A stretch of 64,000 bases of DNA from JACTMJ01 sp039812845 (GCA_039812845.1 JBDIBK010000003.1:12603-76602); one strand, 5' to 3'. Shown: positions 50,052-59,675, counted from the first letter of the stretch. Translations and numbers: made by a program. The notes: generated by a model from the letters alone, not told the origin.

Positions 50052-51644
50052 ATGGAATCACACTGCCTGCGACACGATCGCTTACCCGGATCCAGCCGCC
50101 TCTTGCTCGATTACGTCTACCGGTTTGAGAATCTCTCGTCGTTTTACACATACGCCCCCTTCGATCCCGATTCGCCGCGGCGTGCCGCGGAAGCCATCCG
50201 TTTCCCTTCCGAACGGCGTCGCGGCATTGTCCAAGCGCTCGCCGCGCTGAACCCGGAGTCTCCGCTGCTTGCGAAGCTCGCGAGCGAGGGGACCGTCGCG
50301 GTCGCCACCGGGCAGCAAGTGGGGTATCTGGGCGGCCCCGCCTATACCGTCTATAAAGCGCTGACCGCAATTCGCGTGGCGGAAACCCTGGAGGCGGCGG
50401 GCATCCCCTCCGTGCCCGTGTTTTGGCTCGCCAGCGAAGACCATGACCTCGAAGAGGTCGATCACGCCTGGCTCTTCGACGGCTGCCGGGAACCGCTGCG
50501 ATACCAGGCAAGGGCCGGCGCGACAGACCGCGAGCCGCACGCCTCACGGCCGGTGGGGTCGCTTCCCATCCCCCCGCTGCGCCGCGAAGAGTTGGAGCGG
50601 GCGTTCGCCGATCTGCCCTTTGGAGCGATGGCCGCCGCGGTCGCCGAGGAGACCTACCGGGAAGGCCGGACCTACGCCCAAGCTTTCCGTGCGCTTCTGG
50701 AGCGCCTGCTCGGGAGCCACCGGATGCTCTTTCTCGATCCCCTCGCCGAGGAGATTCGCGCTCTCGCCGCGCCCCTGCTGGCACGGGCCGTTGAACAATT
50801 CCCGCTGCTTTCCACACGGGCTATCGAGCGCGGCGTCGCTCTCGAAAAAGCCGGCTATCACACGCAAGTGCATCTGGAAGCGGAGACCTCCTTCTTTTTT
50901 CTGCTGAGCGAAGGCGAGCGGCTGAGCCTGAAAGCGCGCAACGGCGGGTTTTCAAACGGCAAACACGCGTGGAGCCCGGCGGAACTTGCCGCGAGTGCCG
51001 CTTCGATCTCGCCCAACGCGCTGCTGCGGCCCGTCTTGCAGGATTACTTGCTCCCCACGGCCTGCCTGGTTGGCGGAGCCGCCGAAATTGCGTATCTGGC
51101 CCAATCGGCACCGCTCTATGAGGAGTTGCTCGGGCGGGAACCGGTGTTTCTGCCGCGCAACGGCTTCACCCTGGTCGATGGGAAGGCCGCGCGCAATCTC
51201 GATCGCTACGGGCTCACCATCCCGGATTGCTTCACCACGGGTGAGGCATTCGAGGAACGCCTGGGCCGCACGCGCATTCCCGCCGAACTGAAGAGCACCA
51301 TGGCGAGTTCCGTGAGTGAGGCGGAAGCGTTGCTCAATCGGTTGCGCCGGGAACTGCTGGCGTTCGATCCCACGCTCGCGGCCGCGGCCGAGCGAAGCAG
51401 AACGCGCGTGCTCTATCAGTTCCAGAAACTGGAGCGCAAGACCGCCCGCGAAGCGGCACGCCGCGAAGGCCGCGCGCGCGCCGATGCGCACTACCTGAGC
51501 GGCCTCCTCTACCCAGGGAAGCATCTGCAGGAACGAGTCTATTCCTTCCTGCCATTTCTGGCCGCGCACGGCGACGGCCTCGTGGATTTCATTTACTCGC
51601 GCACCCACGACCATTGCCAGGATCATCACGTGCTGCTCGTGTAG
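50052..51644 (+). CDS. bshC: Bacillithiol biosynthesis cysteine-adding enzyme BshC
   Basis: The 530-residue cytoplasmic enzyme has VAVATGQQVGYLGGPAYTVYKALTAIRVAETLEAAGIPSVPVFWLASEDHDLEEVDHAW (Rossmann core with the conserved TGQQ and EDHD). Other matches are ALLRPVLQDYLLPTACLVGGAAEIAYLAQ, VFLPRNGFTLVD, a C-terminal coiled coil, and ...LYPGKHLQERVYSFLPFLAAHGDGLVDFIYS. BshC joins cysteine to GlcN-malate in the last step of bacillithiol synthesis. Length fits the family. ATG 50052 is chosen by homology; the ribosome site is weak. bshA and bshB are not in this window. Confidence 0.95.
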   Translation: MESHCLRHDRLPGSSRLLLDYVYRFENLSSFYTYAPFDPDSPRRAAEAIRFPSERRRGIVQALAALNPESPLLAKLASEGTVAVATGQQVGYLGGPAYTVYKALTAIRVAETLEAAGIPSVPVFWLASEDHDLEEVDHAWLFDGCREPLRYQARAGATDREPHASRPVGSLPIPPLRREELERAFADLPFGAMAAAVAEETYREGRTYAQAFRALLERLLGSHRMLFLDPLAEEIRALAAPLLARAVEQFPLLSTRAIERGVALEKAGYHTQVHLEAETSFFFLLSEGERLSLKARNGGFSNGKHAWSPAELAASAASISPNALLRPVLQDYLLPTACLVGGAAEIAYLAQSAPLYEELLGREPVFLPRNGFTLVDGKAARNLDRYGLTIPDCFTTGEAFEERLGRTRIPAELKSTMASSVSEAEALLNRLRRELLAFDPTLAAAAERSRTRVLYQFQKLERKTAREAARREGRARADAHYLSGLLYPGKHLQERVYSFLPFLAAHGDGLVDFIYSRTHDHCQDHHVLLV

Positions 51645-51768
51645 AACAGCCGTCCCCGCCCCTCATTGCGTCAGCTTCGTCCCCGGCCATTTGCGGCACT
51701 CTGGTATGATTTTTCACACACCCGCGCCGCGGACCGCCGTGATCGGGATTCCGTTTGGGAGACTCTGA

Positions 51769-52656
51769 ATGAGCCATAACCGCAGAACCTTCTTGCAGTC
51801 CGCCGGAGCGTCCTCCGTGCTCTCCGGCGCCCTTTCCTCCACCGCTTCCGCGCAAACGGCGTCACCCGCGGCCAAACCGGGAGGCACGCAGGCACAGCAC
51901 TTCGTGCGAATCGCTCACGGCGGCGCGAAGCACTACGGATTGCTCGAAGGCGACCGGGTGCGCCTCCTCGCGGGGGGCTTGTTCGGAGACCGCCGCCCCA
52001 CCGGACAGGCAGTGCCGCTGAAAGGCGCAAAGCTCCTGGTCCCCTGCGAACCGAAGCAGGTGATCGCCTGCGGGCTCAACTATCGCAGCCATCTGGCCGG
52101 CGCGCCCGTCCCCACGCGGCCGGAGATCTTCTTTAAGTCCATTTCCTGCCTGCAGAATCCCGGCGATCCCATTCTGATTCCCCCCGGCGCGAAGAACGTG
52201 CACTTCGAGGCCGAGATTGTGATCGTGGTGGGCAAGCAGATCCGGAACGCCACGCGCGCCCAGGCCGAGGCCGCCATCTTCGGCGTCACCTGCGGCAACG
52301 ACGTTTCCGAGCGCGATTGGCAGGGCGGGCCGGACAAGGACCTGCAGTGGTGGCGCGCGAAAGGCGCGGCTACGTTCGGGCCGCTCGGGCCGTCCATCGC
52401 CCGCGGAGTGAACTACGGCAACCTGCTCGTGCAAATGCGCCTCAACGGCAAGGTGATGCAGAAACAGTACACTTCCGATCTGATCTTCGACCTCCCGGCC
52501 ATCCTCATGCACGTCTCCAAATACATGGACGTCTATCCCGGCGATGCGATCTATACGGGCACGCCCGGCTCCACATCCGCGATGAAGCCGGGCGACATCG
52601 CGGAGGTGGATATCGAGGGGATCGGCATTCTGCGGAACCCGGTGAAGGCAGGCTGA
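51769..52656 (+). CDS. Tat-exported fumarylacetoacetate-hydrolase-family protein
   Basis: The 295-residue protein starts with SHNRRTFLQSAGASSVLSGALSSTASAQ, a twin-arginine signal. An FAH fold follows: LLVPCEPKQVIACGLNYRSHLAG, PEIFFKSISCLQNPGDPILIP and KNVHFEAEIVIVVGKQIRNA (metal-binding HFEAE). It continues with TCGNDVSERDWQGG and YPGDAIYTGTPGSTSAMKPGDIAEVDIEGIG. FAH enzymes cleave or isomerise beta-diketo or oxo acids in the cytoplasm. Export by Tat with its metal already bound is unusual. It is followed 71 bases later by a Tat-type DUF1080 gene. Confidence 0.92.
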   Translation: MSHNRRTFLQSAGASSVLSGALSSTASAQTASPAAKPGGTQAQHFVRIAHGGAKHYGLLEGDRVRLLAGGLFGDRRPTGQAVPLKGAKLLVPCEPKQVIACGLNYRSHLAGAPVPTRPEIFFKSISCLQNPGDPILIPPGAKNVHFEAEIVIVVGKQIRNATRAQAEAAIFGVTCGNDVSERDWQGGPDKDLQWWRAKGAATFGPLGPSIARGVNYGNLLVQMRLNGKVMQKQYTSDLIFDLPAILMHVSKYMDVYPGDAIYTGTPGSTSAMKPGDIAEVDIEGIGILRNPVKAG

Positions 52657-52727
52657 TCTTCCCGGCGGCGTCAATCGATCCGCGCGGGTTGCGCATCGGC
52701 GGCGATAGTCACAAGAATGGAAGGGCA

Positions 52728-53873
52728 ATGCAGAGACGCACTTTTCTCCTGAGCACGGCGGCCCTCGCCGCGGTGCCGGCCACTTCCCGCGCGGCCGGGC
52801 CGCAGCCGCTCTTCAACGGCAAGGACCTTTCCGGATGGCACATCGTCGATGGCCCCGACAGCGCCTTCTATGTGGAAGACGGCGCGATTTGCGCCAGCCC
52901 CTCGTCGGGCTGGCCGGCGTGGCTCTCGTCGGACCGAAAGTTTGAGAACTTCGATCTTTCGCTCGAATTTTTTGTAGGCGGATGGAGCGACGGTGGGGTC
53001 TATTTCTCCGCCCCGCCTTTCGGCCCGCCCACGGCCTGCGGCTACAAGGTGAACATCTTCCAGCAGGTGGATGCGGAGCCGAAATCCAACTCGATGGGGG
53101 CTATCTTTCCCGTCATCGCCCCCACCAGGGTGAATGTGAAGAACAAGGGCGAATGGAACACCATGCGCATTCGCTTCGATTGGCCCACGCTCCAGGTGTG
53201 GACCAATGGCGAGATGATCCAGGACCTCGACGTGCGCCAGAACCCCGAACTGGCGCACCGGCTGCGGCAGGGCACGATCGGCCTCGAAGGCCTCGGCTAT
53301 CCGCTCAAGTACCGAAACCTGCGCATCGAAGAACTCCCCTCCACCGACAAGTGGATCGTCCTCTTTAACGAAGCCGCCGATATCGAAAAGAACTGGGTGA
53401 TCACCGACAATCGCAAGAGCAACCCGGTGCGCTTCGTCGGCTATGGCCCGGTGCTTTGGTGCGATGGCGCGGGCAATCTTGGCACCAAGGAGATGTTCGA
53501 CGACTTTGAGCTGCACCTCTACATCCGGGGACCCCGCGAGCACAACAGCGGCGTGATCTTCCGCTCGAATGGCGACAAGGCCGCCTCCATCGAAGGCAAG
53601 TACGAAATCCAGGTACACAACGTACCGGAAGCGCATTACCCCACCGGTTCCCTCTATCACTACAAGCGCTCGCGATACCCGCGGATCGAGGATGAGAAGT
53701 GGTACCTCTTCCAGATGGGCGCAAAGGGCGCGGATTGCTGGGTGAGGGTGAACGGCGAAACCGTCATGGAATACAGCGACCTCAAGAACCTCAAACCGGG
53801 CCGGATTGAGTTGCAGGCCCACCAGCCCGGCAAGTGGGTGGAGTTCCGGGAAGTTTGGGTGAAACGGATTTAG
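52728..53873 (+). CDS. Tat-exported protein with two DUF1080 (3-keto-disaccharide hydrolase) domains
   Basis: The 381-residue protein begins MQRRTFLLSTAALAAVPATSRAAG, a short Tat-like signal. The first jelly-roll domain (residues about 25-205) has PLFNGKDLSGWHIVDG, SDRKFENFDLSLEFFVGGWSDGGVYFSA and a closing RNLRIEELP. The second (about 207-381) repeats the pattern with WIVLFNEAADIEKNW, TKEMFDDFELHLYIRGPREHNSGVIFRSN, YEIQVHNVPEAH and RIELQAHQPGKWVEFREVWVKRI. DUF1080 includes 3-keto-disaccharide hydrolases acting on oxidised sugars. ATG 52728 is behind GAAGGG. It pairs with the upstream FAH-type gene. Confidence 0.9.
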   Translation: MQRRTFLLSTAALAAVPATSRAAGPQPLFNGKDLSGWHIVDGPDSAFYVEDGAICASPSSGWPAWLSSDRKFENFDLSLEFFVGGWSDGGVYFSAPPFGPPTACGYKVNIFQQVDAEPKSNSMGAIFPVIAPTRVNVKNKGEWNTMRIRFDWPTLQVWTNGEMIQDLDVRQNPELAHRLRQGTIGLEGLGYPLKYRNLRIEELPSTDKWIVLFNEAADIEKNWVITDNRKSNPVRFVGYGPVLWCDGAGNLGTKEMFDDFELHLYIRGPREHNSGVIFRSNGDKAASIEGKYEIQVHNVPEAHYPTGSLYHYKRSRYPRIEDEKWYLFQMGAKGADCWVRVNGETVMEYSDLKNLKPGRIELQAHQPGKWVEFREVWVKRI

Positions 53874-53915
53874 GCCCGCCCCGCGCCCGGCTGCCCGTTG
53901 CAACGGAAACGAGAG

Positions 53916-54602
53916 ATGCGAAAACAAATTGGAATTGGCTGCCTGGTGGCAATGACGCTGCTGCTCGCCAACTGCAGCAAGAACACATCGAACACACCGC
54001 CACCGGATGCAGGCGGGCCTCCGGGCGCTCCCGCGGCTTCCTCCACGCCGCCGGCCGCGGCATTGCCGGACGGTGCCGCGAACGCTTCACCCAACGCAAC
54101 GCCGCCCAGGCCGGCTTCGGGAATGCCTTCTCAGGCTGGCGGCTTGCAGTGGAGCGCCCCGGAGAACTGGACCGCTGAAGCCGAGCGCCCCATGCGCGCC
54201 GCCACCTATCGCGTTCCGGCGGCCGCGGGCGACGCGGAAGCGGGCGAGTGCGCGGTGTTCTACTTCGGCCCCAATGAGGGCGGGGGCGTCGAAGCCAATA
54301 TCGACCGCTGGATCGGCCAGATGAAGCAGCCCGACGGCTCCTCCTCCGGAGCGAAAGCGAAGACGCGCAAACTCAACGGCGCACTGCCGGTCACCCTGGT
54401 TGACCTTACCGGCACCTACATGGCCAGCGGCGGACCGATGATGCAGGTGACCGCGGAAAAGCCCGGCTTTCGCATGATCGGCGCGATCGTGCAAGGTCCA
54501 CGGGGTGCGGTGTTTTTCAAGTTCACCGGACCGGAGAAAACGGTGGAGGCCAACGCCGCGAAGTTCCTCGCCATGGTGCAAGCCACGGGCCTGGCGAAAT
54601 AG
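53916..54602 (+). CDS. Putative lipoprotein of unknown function
   Basis: The 228-residue protein has MRKQIGIGCLVAMTLLLANCSKN, a lipoprotein signal with lipobox LLANC. A Pro/Ala/Gly-rich linker to about residue 75 follows. A globular domain then reads LQWSAPENWTAEAERPMRAATYRVP, GECAVFYFGPNEGGGVEANIDRWIGQMKQPDG and PVTLVDLTGTYMASGGPMM. The last part is KPGFRMIGAIVQGPRGAVFFKFTGPEKTVEANAAKFLAMVQ. The fold resembles proteins that follow a stress or PsbP-like pattern, but no function is assigned. It converges with the pseudokinase gene. Confidence 0.82.
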   Translation: MRKQIGIGCLVAMTLLLANCSKNTSNTPPPDAGGPPGAPAASSTPPAAALPDGAANASPNATPPRPASGMPSQAGGLQWSAPENWTAEAERPMRAATYRVPAAAGDAEAGECAVFYFGPNEGGGVEANIDRWIGQMKQPDGSSSGAKAKTRKLNGALPVTLVDLTGTYMASGGPMMQVTAEKPGFRMIGAIVQGPRGAVFFKFTGPEKTVEANAAKFLAMVQATGLAK

Positions 54603-54611
54603 CGTAAGCGC

Positions 54612-57389
54612 TCAGCGGCGATCCGCGTTCGCGGCTCCCGCGCCGCTCTCGCCCGCGAGCGGTTCCGCCACAAAGATGTTGCCGCTCAGTTCGCCCATGG
54701 TGAACACCAGCCTGCCGGGTTGCACGATCATCTCCGCGTAACCGCGCGGCACGTTCAGCAGGGACTGGCGCGTCGCCTTCGATTCGAAAACTGCGAAGGG
54801 CTGCCCATCCGGTTTTCGTGTGCGCTTGTCCAGGCGCTGCGCGTAAACGCTTCGGTGGCCGTCGCGCTCCGACAGGAAGTACATCAGATTCCCTTCCGGG
54901 GACCATTGCGCGCCGCGATCCAGAATGCCTCCGCTCGTAATCGGTATCCACTGCCGCTCGGCCGCGGAGGAGGTTCCCGCAATGGCGAGCGCCACCACAT
55001 TCCTCACGTCCGGCGTCTCCAGCGCGTGGAAGGCGATCCAGCGATCGCCGGGGCCGAATCGCGGAGAAAGGATGGGGAAGCGGTCGCTCTGCGCGAGCAG
55101 CGTATGCATGCCGGAAACACGGTCCACCATGCCGATGCTGTAGTTGTGGGAAGAGCGGGAATACAGCAGTTCGCTTCCATCGGAGGACCAGTCCCGCGGC
55201 GTCTCACAATCTTCGCAGAGCACGGCCGCCGCACCGCCCTCGGTTGCGCGCAGGTACGTGATCGTCTTCCCATGCTCATACTGCGTGTAGGCCAGCCACT
55301 TTCCGTCCGGCGTGAGAACGCCGGTGGGCGTGAAGAAGCGATACGGGTTCTCCGTCACCGGCGCTTCGCTGCCCGCTTCCATATTTCGAAGCCAAACGTC
55401 CCGCCGGCCGTTCCGGTCCGTGGTGAAGGCCAGCCAGCGGCCATCCCTGCTGAGCGAGGGCCGCACGGCCAGCCCGCCGCTCGCATAGAAACGGTTCGGC
55501 GAACCGGCAATGCGGCCGCTCTCCGCATCGAGAGGCGCACTCCAGAGATTGACGCTGTCGCGGGTGGCGGAGAAGCAAATGTGGCCGTCCGCGCTGACGC
55601 TCGCGTGGTGGAAATCCGCATCGCCCTCCAGGATGCGCTGCGAATCTCCTTCCGCCCTCCGCGTCTTTGTGGGAACGCGCAGTTGCCAGATGCCCGTGCG
55701 CTCGCCGGAGCGGGCCGTGAAATAGAGGGTGTCGTTCACCCACGCATCGGGAACCAATGCGGTAAGAAACCAGCGCCGCACGATGCGGTAGGCCTCCACG
55801 TTTTCGGCGGGCCCATCCCCGGCCGGCGTCACCCAGAAATCCAGCGTTGCGCCTTTCGTCGGGGAACCGAGGAAGAGCACGTATCGTCCATCGGCGGACC
55901 ACACGGGATAAAGCGCGCTATAGAAACTGGCGGCCAGCCGCCGCGGCGTGCCTCCGCTCGCCGGCATCACATAGATCGCGCCCACATCTTCGGCCTGCAG
56001 CGCCCGCGCCCAGAAGGCAATCTGGCTTCCGTCGGGCGAGAAGCGCGGCCGCCGGCCCTGATTCGCAATCCATCGCGGAGCCGCGCTGCCATCGGCGGGC
56101 GCTGCGTAAATGCCCCCCGCTAGCCGGTCTGAGCGCCACGCGATCATGCGGCCGTCGGGAGAGAGCGCGGGCTCCCGCTCATCGGCGGGGTCGGAAGTAA
56201 TGCGGCGAATTCTCCCGTCGGCCACCGACTGCGCGTAGATATCGAGATTGTCGCCGTCCCGGTCGCTGCTAAAGACCAGCGTCGATCCATCCGCGCCGAT
56301 CGCCGGATCCGTGGCGAGCGTGTCTCCGCTCGTCAGCGCGCGCACAACGCGAGCCGGCGGAGGCTTCGGCGCGATGGCCCGAAACAGCGCGCGATGCCCG
56401 CCGAAATAGGCGATGACGGCAAGCACCGCCAGCACCGGCAGCACCCACCAGACTCTCCGCGCGCCCGGCATTTCCACCGTACTGAGGATCTCCGCGAACT
56501 CGAGGTCTTCCCGCTGTTCCTGGAGGTCCAGCTTCAGATCCAGCGTGTGCTGGTAGCGGCGGTCGGGATCTTTCCGGAGGCAGCGCCGCAGCACGCGGAC
56601 CATCTCCGCCGGAACGCCCTGCGCCACTTCATCGATCGGGCGCGGCGGCTGCTCGGCCACCGCTCTCAGCGTGAGTTCGCTGTTCTTGCGCGCGAAGGCC
56701 CGCTTGCCGCTCAGCAGTTCGTAGAACAGGCAGCCCAGCGAGAACACGTCGGAGCGCGAATCGGGCGGCTGCCCCAGGATGCACTCCGGGGCCCGGTAAC
56801 CGGCCCGCCGCATGCGCACGCGCTCGAGAGCCTGATGCTCCGGACTATGGAAATCCACGGCATGGAACTGCCATTCGTCTTCAATCATCCGCAGCGCCGC
56901 GGAGCCGAAGCCGAACAGCCTCACGAGCCCGGATTCCGCAACCAGGACGGTGGAGGGATCAACTCCTCCATGGACGATGCCCTGCCGGTGCGCCATCTCC
57001 AGCACATCCGCCAGTTGCAGGATGCAAGCGGCCGCCTGCGTCGCGGGAACCGCGCCATTGGCCAGCATCTGGGCGAGAGTCTGGCCGGCAAAGTAATCGT
57101 AAACCAGCAGCAGGCCGTCGTCCCCTTCAAGCACTTCCCGAACCGGCAGCAGATTCGGATGAGGCAAACGGGCAAGCGCGCGGATCTCATGGAGGAAGCG
57201 CTCGCGCTGGCGGGGACGGCTGTGCCGCCATCCCACAAACTGAAGGCACACCGTGCCGTCTCGAGAACGCCCGCCGATGTCCACCGGCGCATCGCGGTCC
57301 CTGGCCACATAGGTCAGGCCCGCCGTGCTGTCGGCCAGCAGACCGGCGAGTTCGAAACGAGTTGCAAGTTGGCCCCGGACGGAGAGCAT
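54612..57389 (-). CDS. Membrane pseudokinase with PD40/TolB-like beta-propeller
   Basis: The 925-residue protein has a bacterial Ser/Thr-kinase-like domain (1-290), one transmembrane helix (about 312-330, VWWVLPVLAVLAVIAYFGG) and a long PD40/WD40-like propeller (DPAIGADGSTLVFSSDRDGDN, EPALSPDGRMIAWRSDR, RPSLSRDGRWLAFTTDRNG and others). The kinase fold is clear (HEIRALARLPHPNLLPV, RAPECILGQPPDSRSDVFSLG). However, the ATP Lys is Gln50, HRD is HGG (140-142) and DFG is GFG (160-162), so phosphotransfer is unlikely. Acidobacteria have many active kinases with this layout; this one seems a sensor or scaffold. ATG 57389 has no ribosome site. Confidence 0.92.
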   Translation of the reverse strand: MLSVRGQLATRFELAGLLADSTAGLTYVARDRDAPVDIGGRSRDGTVCLQFVGWRHSRPRQRERFLHEIRALARLPHPNLLPVREVLEGDDGLLLVYDYFAGQTLAQMLANGAVPATQAAACILQLADVLEMAHRQGIVHGGVDPSTVLVAESGLVRLFGFGSAALRMIEDEWQFHAVDFHSPEHQALERVRMRRAGYRAPECILGQPPDSRSDVFSLGCLFYELLSGKRAFARKNSELTLRAVAEQPPRPIDEVAQGVPAEMVRVLRRCLRKDPDRRYQHTLDLKLDLQEQREDLEFAEILSTVEMPGARRVWWVLPVLAVLAVIAYFGGHRALFRAIAPKPPPARVVRALTSGDTLATDPAIGADGSTLVFSSDRDGDNLDIYAQSVADGRIRRITSDPADEREPALSPDGRMIAWRSDRLAGGIYAAPADGSAAPRWIANQGRRPRFSPDGSQIAFWARALQAEDVGAIYVMPASGGTPRRLAASFYSALYPVWSADGRYVLFLGSPTKGATLDFWVTPAGDGPAENVEAYRIVRRWFLTALVPDAWVNDTLYFTARSGERTGIWQLRVPTKTRRAEGDSQRILEGDADFHHASVSADGHICFSATRDSVNLWSAPLDAESGRIAGSPNRFYASGGLAVRPSLSRDGRWLAFTTDRNGRRDVWLRNMEAGSEAPVTENPYRFFTPTGVLTPDGKWLAYTQYEHGKTITYLRATEGGAAAVLCEDCETPRDWSSDGSELLYSRSSHNYSIGMVDRVSGMHTLLAQSDRFPILSPRFGPGDRWIAFHALETPDVRNVVALAIAGTSSAAERQWIPITSGGILDRGAQWSPEGNLMYFLSERDGHRSVYAQRLDKRTRKPDGQPFAVFESKATRQSLLNVPRGYAEMIVQPGRLVFTMGELSGNIFVAEPLAGESGAGAANADRR

Positions 57390-57489
57390 CGAACAAGATC
57401 CCAGCGCACCCAGCGTAGTTCCATGATGCCAGAGCGCTCGCCGTCAAACCAGGCTCTTCGGGCCGCGAGGATGCCTCCAGCGAGGGGAG

Positions 57490-58275
57490 CTACTGAACGA
57501 CGATGATCTCTTCCCCGCCCTTGGCGCGCGGGCTCGCGAAGAGAGCATCGTCCAGCTCGACGTTGATATCGGAACTCGTGAGTTCCATCGTGATCGGCGC
57601 GAGCGGGTTCACGACCCGGATGCGCATCGGCTCCATCGTGCCGCCGATCTTCTTGTAATTCTCAAGATAGATCTGGCTCTCAATGTCGCCTTGCGGCATG
57701 TTCGAAACCGAATCCATCCGCAGCAGCAGGCCGCTGTCCTGCGCGAGGTACCAGGTCTCCGGTGACCCTTCCGCCGGATGCAGGCGCACCTTGTCGGCCT
57801 TGGTGCCGTTCAGCATCTCGACACCCAGCCATTCGCGCTTCGGATAATGCTTTTTGTAGTTGGCCGCCATGAAGAAATCGGCCTGCCGCACGGTGGCCGC
57901 GAGTTCGAGGCCGGTCTTCTCGCGATAGCCCTGAATCGGGTCCTGCACCCAGGCGGTGACGCCGTCATACGCTTCGGTGATCTCGCCAATGCCAGCGATC
58001 TTCATCGTCGTTCGCGACTTGTTCGGGGCCTTGGCAAGCACCTCAACGTCGCCGGAGACGCCCATGCCGGTCAGCGTCATTCTGCCGCGGTCGCGCCGCG
58101 AGGTTTCGCTTTTCAGCGATTCCAGTTCGCCCGTGACGGTCAGATATCGCTCCAGAATCCGGTCTGCTTTGGCCTCGCTCCGCGCCGGATCCAGCGTCTG
58201 CGCGAATGCGCCCGACAACAAGGTGAGTGCCAAGGCGAGTGCGGCAAGCGAGCGGGGAAATCCGGCGAGTTTCAT
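57490..58275 (-). CDS. Secreted lipoprotein-sorting-like (LolA-fold) protein
   Basis: The 261-residue protein has a signal peptide (FPRSLAALALALTLLSGAFAQ), then ADRILERYLTVTGELESLKSETSRRDRGRMTLTGMGVSGDVEVLAKAPNKSRTTMKIAGIGEITEAYDGVTAWVQDP. A later part is ILYLENYKKIGGTMEPMRIRVVNP-like. This is the curved sheet typical of LolA/DUF4292-type proteins and resembles the C-terminal domain of the amidohydrolase at 11812. AAAGGA precedes ATG 58275. It lies between an S41 protease and the pseudokinase gene on the same strand. Confidence 0.8.
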   Translation of the reverse strand: MKLAGFPRSLAALALALTLLSGAFAQTLDPARSEAKADRILERYLTVTGELESLKSETSRRDRGRMTLTGMGVSGDVEVLAKAPNKSRTTMKIAGIGEITEAYDGVTAWVQDPIQGYREKTGLELAATVRQADFFMAANYKKHYPKREWLGVEMLNGTKADKVRLHPAEGSPETWYLAQDSGLLLRMDSVSNMPQGDIESQIYLENYKKIGGTMEPMRIRVVNPLAPITMELTSSDINVELDDALFASPRAKGGEEIIVVQ

Positions 58276-58319
58276 AGATTCCTTTCCAGCGGCGGGGCGT
58301 TCCCTAAAGATGCGGGGAA

Positions 58320-59675
58320 TCACTCTCCCGTTACGATAATGCCCCCACTGCCAGAACTGCCACTGCCGGAACCGCCGGCGGGCGGAGCCTTGCGGTCCAG
58401 CGTCGCGCGGGCCGCTTCCAGGGGAAGATCCTCCCCGGCCAGCAGAGATTCCGCGGTCAGCGAAACCGGGATATCCGGCGTCACTCCCTTGCCCTCAATG
58501 CGAGCGCCTTTGGGCGTGGCGAAATCGGCGGCTGCGTATTGAAGCAGCGCGCCGCTTGGCAGATCGACGATATAAGATGGGAGCGCCGCGCCCATGCTGC
58601 GCTCGCCCACGACAATCGCGCGGCCCATCTCCTGGAGGCCCGCGGCGAAGATCTCCGACGTGGAGGCCGAGTTGCGATCAACCAGTACGGCCACCGGCCC
58701 CATGAACGCGCCCTCCTGCGGAAAGGCCAGAAACTTCAGCTCCGCGCCGCGCAACTTCATGACGCCCATGCTCGCCTGCTTGCTTACCAGGTAGCCAGCG
58801 ATGCCGTTGGCCATGGCTCCGATGCCGCCGGGGTTCCCGCGCACGTCGAACACGATGCCCCGCGTCCCGTCGGTGGAGGCTTGCTTCACCGCTTCGCGGA
58901 TGCGGGGCAGCAGGGACATGACAAAGAGGTTGAAGCGGATAGCAAGAATGCCGCCCGGCAGCCGCTTCACTCCGAAATCGGTCTCCATGCTGGGCATGAA
59001 GCCAAAGCTTTCCGAGCGCTCCCGCTGCGAATAGCGCAGGGGCAATTCCGCCGACATTTCCTTCGCCGCGCCGCCCTTCGCCGCACCACAGGTGTAGCGG
59101 ACTTCCACCGTATCCCCTGCCCCGCCCGTGAGCAGCGCCTCCACGGCCTCGTGAAAGACGTAATTGCCCGTCGCCTTGCCTTTCGATTGGGCGCGCACGT
59201 CGTCCCGCAACTCGCCGAGCGAAACGCCCGCGACGCCGCGAAGCACGCAGCCAGGGCGAAGGCCGTCGGGCGTCGCGCCCTCGCGCATGCGCCATACCAG
59301 AACCTCGCCACCGGCTTCGGTGATCTCTATCCCGGCACTGGCGACGCCCTTGCGGCTCAAATGCTTGGTGCCGATCCAGGAGGGGGGCAGGACCCGGAAG
59401 TGCGATTGGCCCAGCCGGTCCACCATCCCTTGCAAGACCTCGTAGAAGGCCTCGTCGGACGGCGCGTCAAGCGCTTTCGGCTTTGTCTCCCGGCCCACCG
59501 CGTTCCAATCGAGGCCCCCGAACGCCGGATCAAAGTAGCGGTCGCGCACGGTTTCCCAGACGGCGCGGAAGGTCTCTTCGCGCGTCTTGCGCGAGACGGA
59601 GTTCGATCCCTCGGCGAGGGGCGGCATCACCGCCAGCACGGCCAGGAACAGCGCGATGGAAAGCCGCGAAAACAA
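58320..59675 (-). CDS. S41-family (tail-specific/tricorn-like) peptidase
   Basis: The 451-residue protein has a signal peptide (RLSIALFLAVLAVMPPLAEG). The N-terminal S41 helix bundle (TFRAVWETVRDRYFDPAFGGLDWNAV...) is followed by a PDZ-like part (VASAGIEITEAGGEVLVWRM...LRPGCVLRGVAG). The catalytic domain reads VFDVRGNPGGIGAMANGIAGYL and VLVDRNSASTSEIFAAGLQEM, with the nucleophile Ser. The Lys of CtpA-type enzymes is absent (VVGERSMGAALPS), so it may use a tricorn-like His/Ser relay (LGQSHFRV). The tail is Gly/Ser-rich. It starts at TTG 59675, 12 bases after gatB. Confidence 0.87.
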   Translation of the reverse strand: MFSRLSIALFLAVLAVMPPLAEGSNSVSRKTREETFRAVWETVRDRYFDPAFGGLDWNAVGRETKPKALDAPSDEAFYEVLQGMVDRLGQSHFRVLPPSWIGTKHLSRKGVASAGIEITEAGGEVLVWRMREGATPDGLRPGCVLRGVAGVSLGELRDDVRAQSKGKATGNYVFHEAVEALLTGGAGDTVEVRYTCGAAKGGAAKEMSAELPLRYSQRERSESFGFMPSMETDFGVKRLPGGILAIRFNLFVMSLLPRIREAVKQASTDGTRGIVFDVRGNPGGIGAMANGIAGYLVSKQASMGVMKLRGAELKFLAFPQEGAFMGPVAVLVDRNSASTSEIFAAGLQEMGRAIVVGERSMGAALPSYIVDLPSGALLQYAAADFATPKGARIEGKGVTPDIPVSLTAESLLAGEDLPLEAARATLDRKAPPAGGSGSGSSGSGGIIVTGE

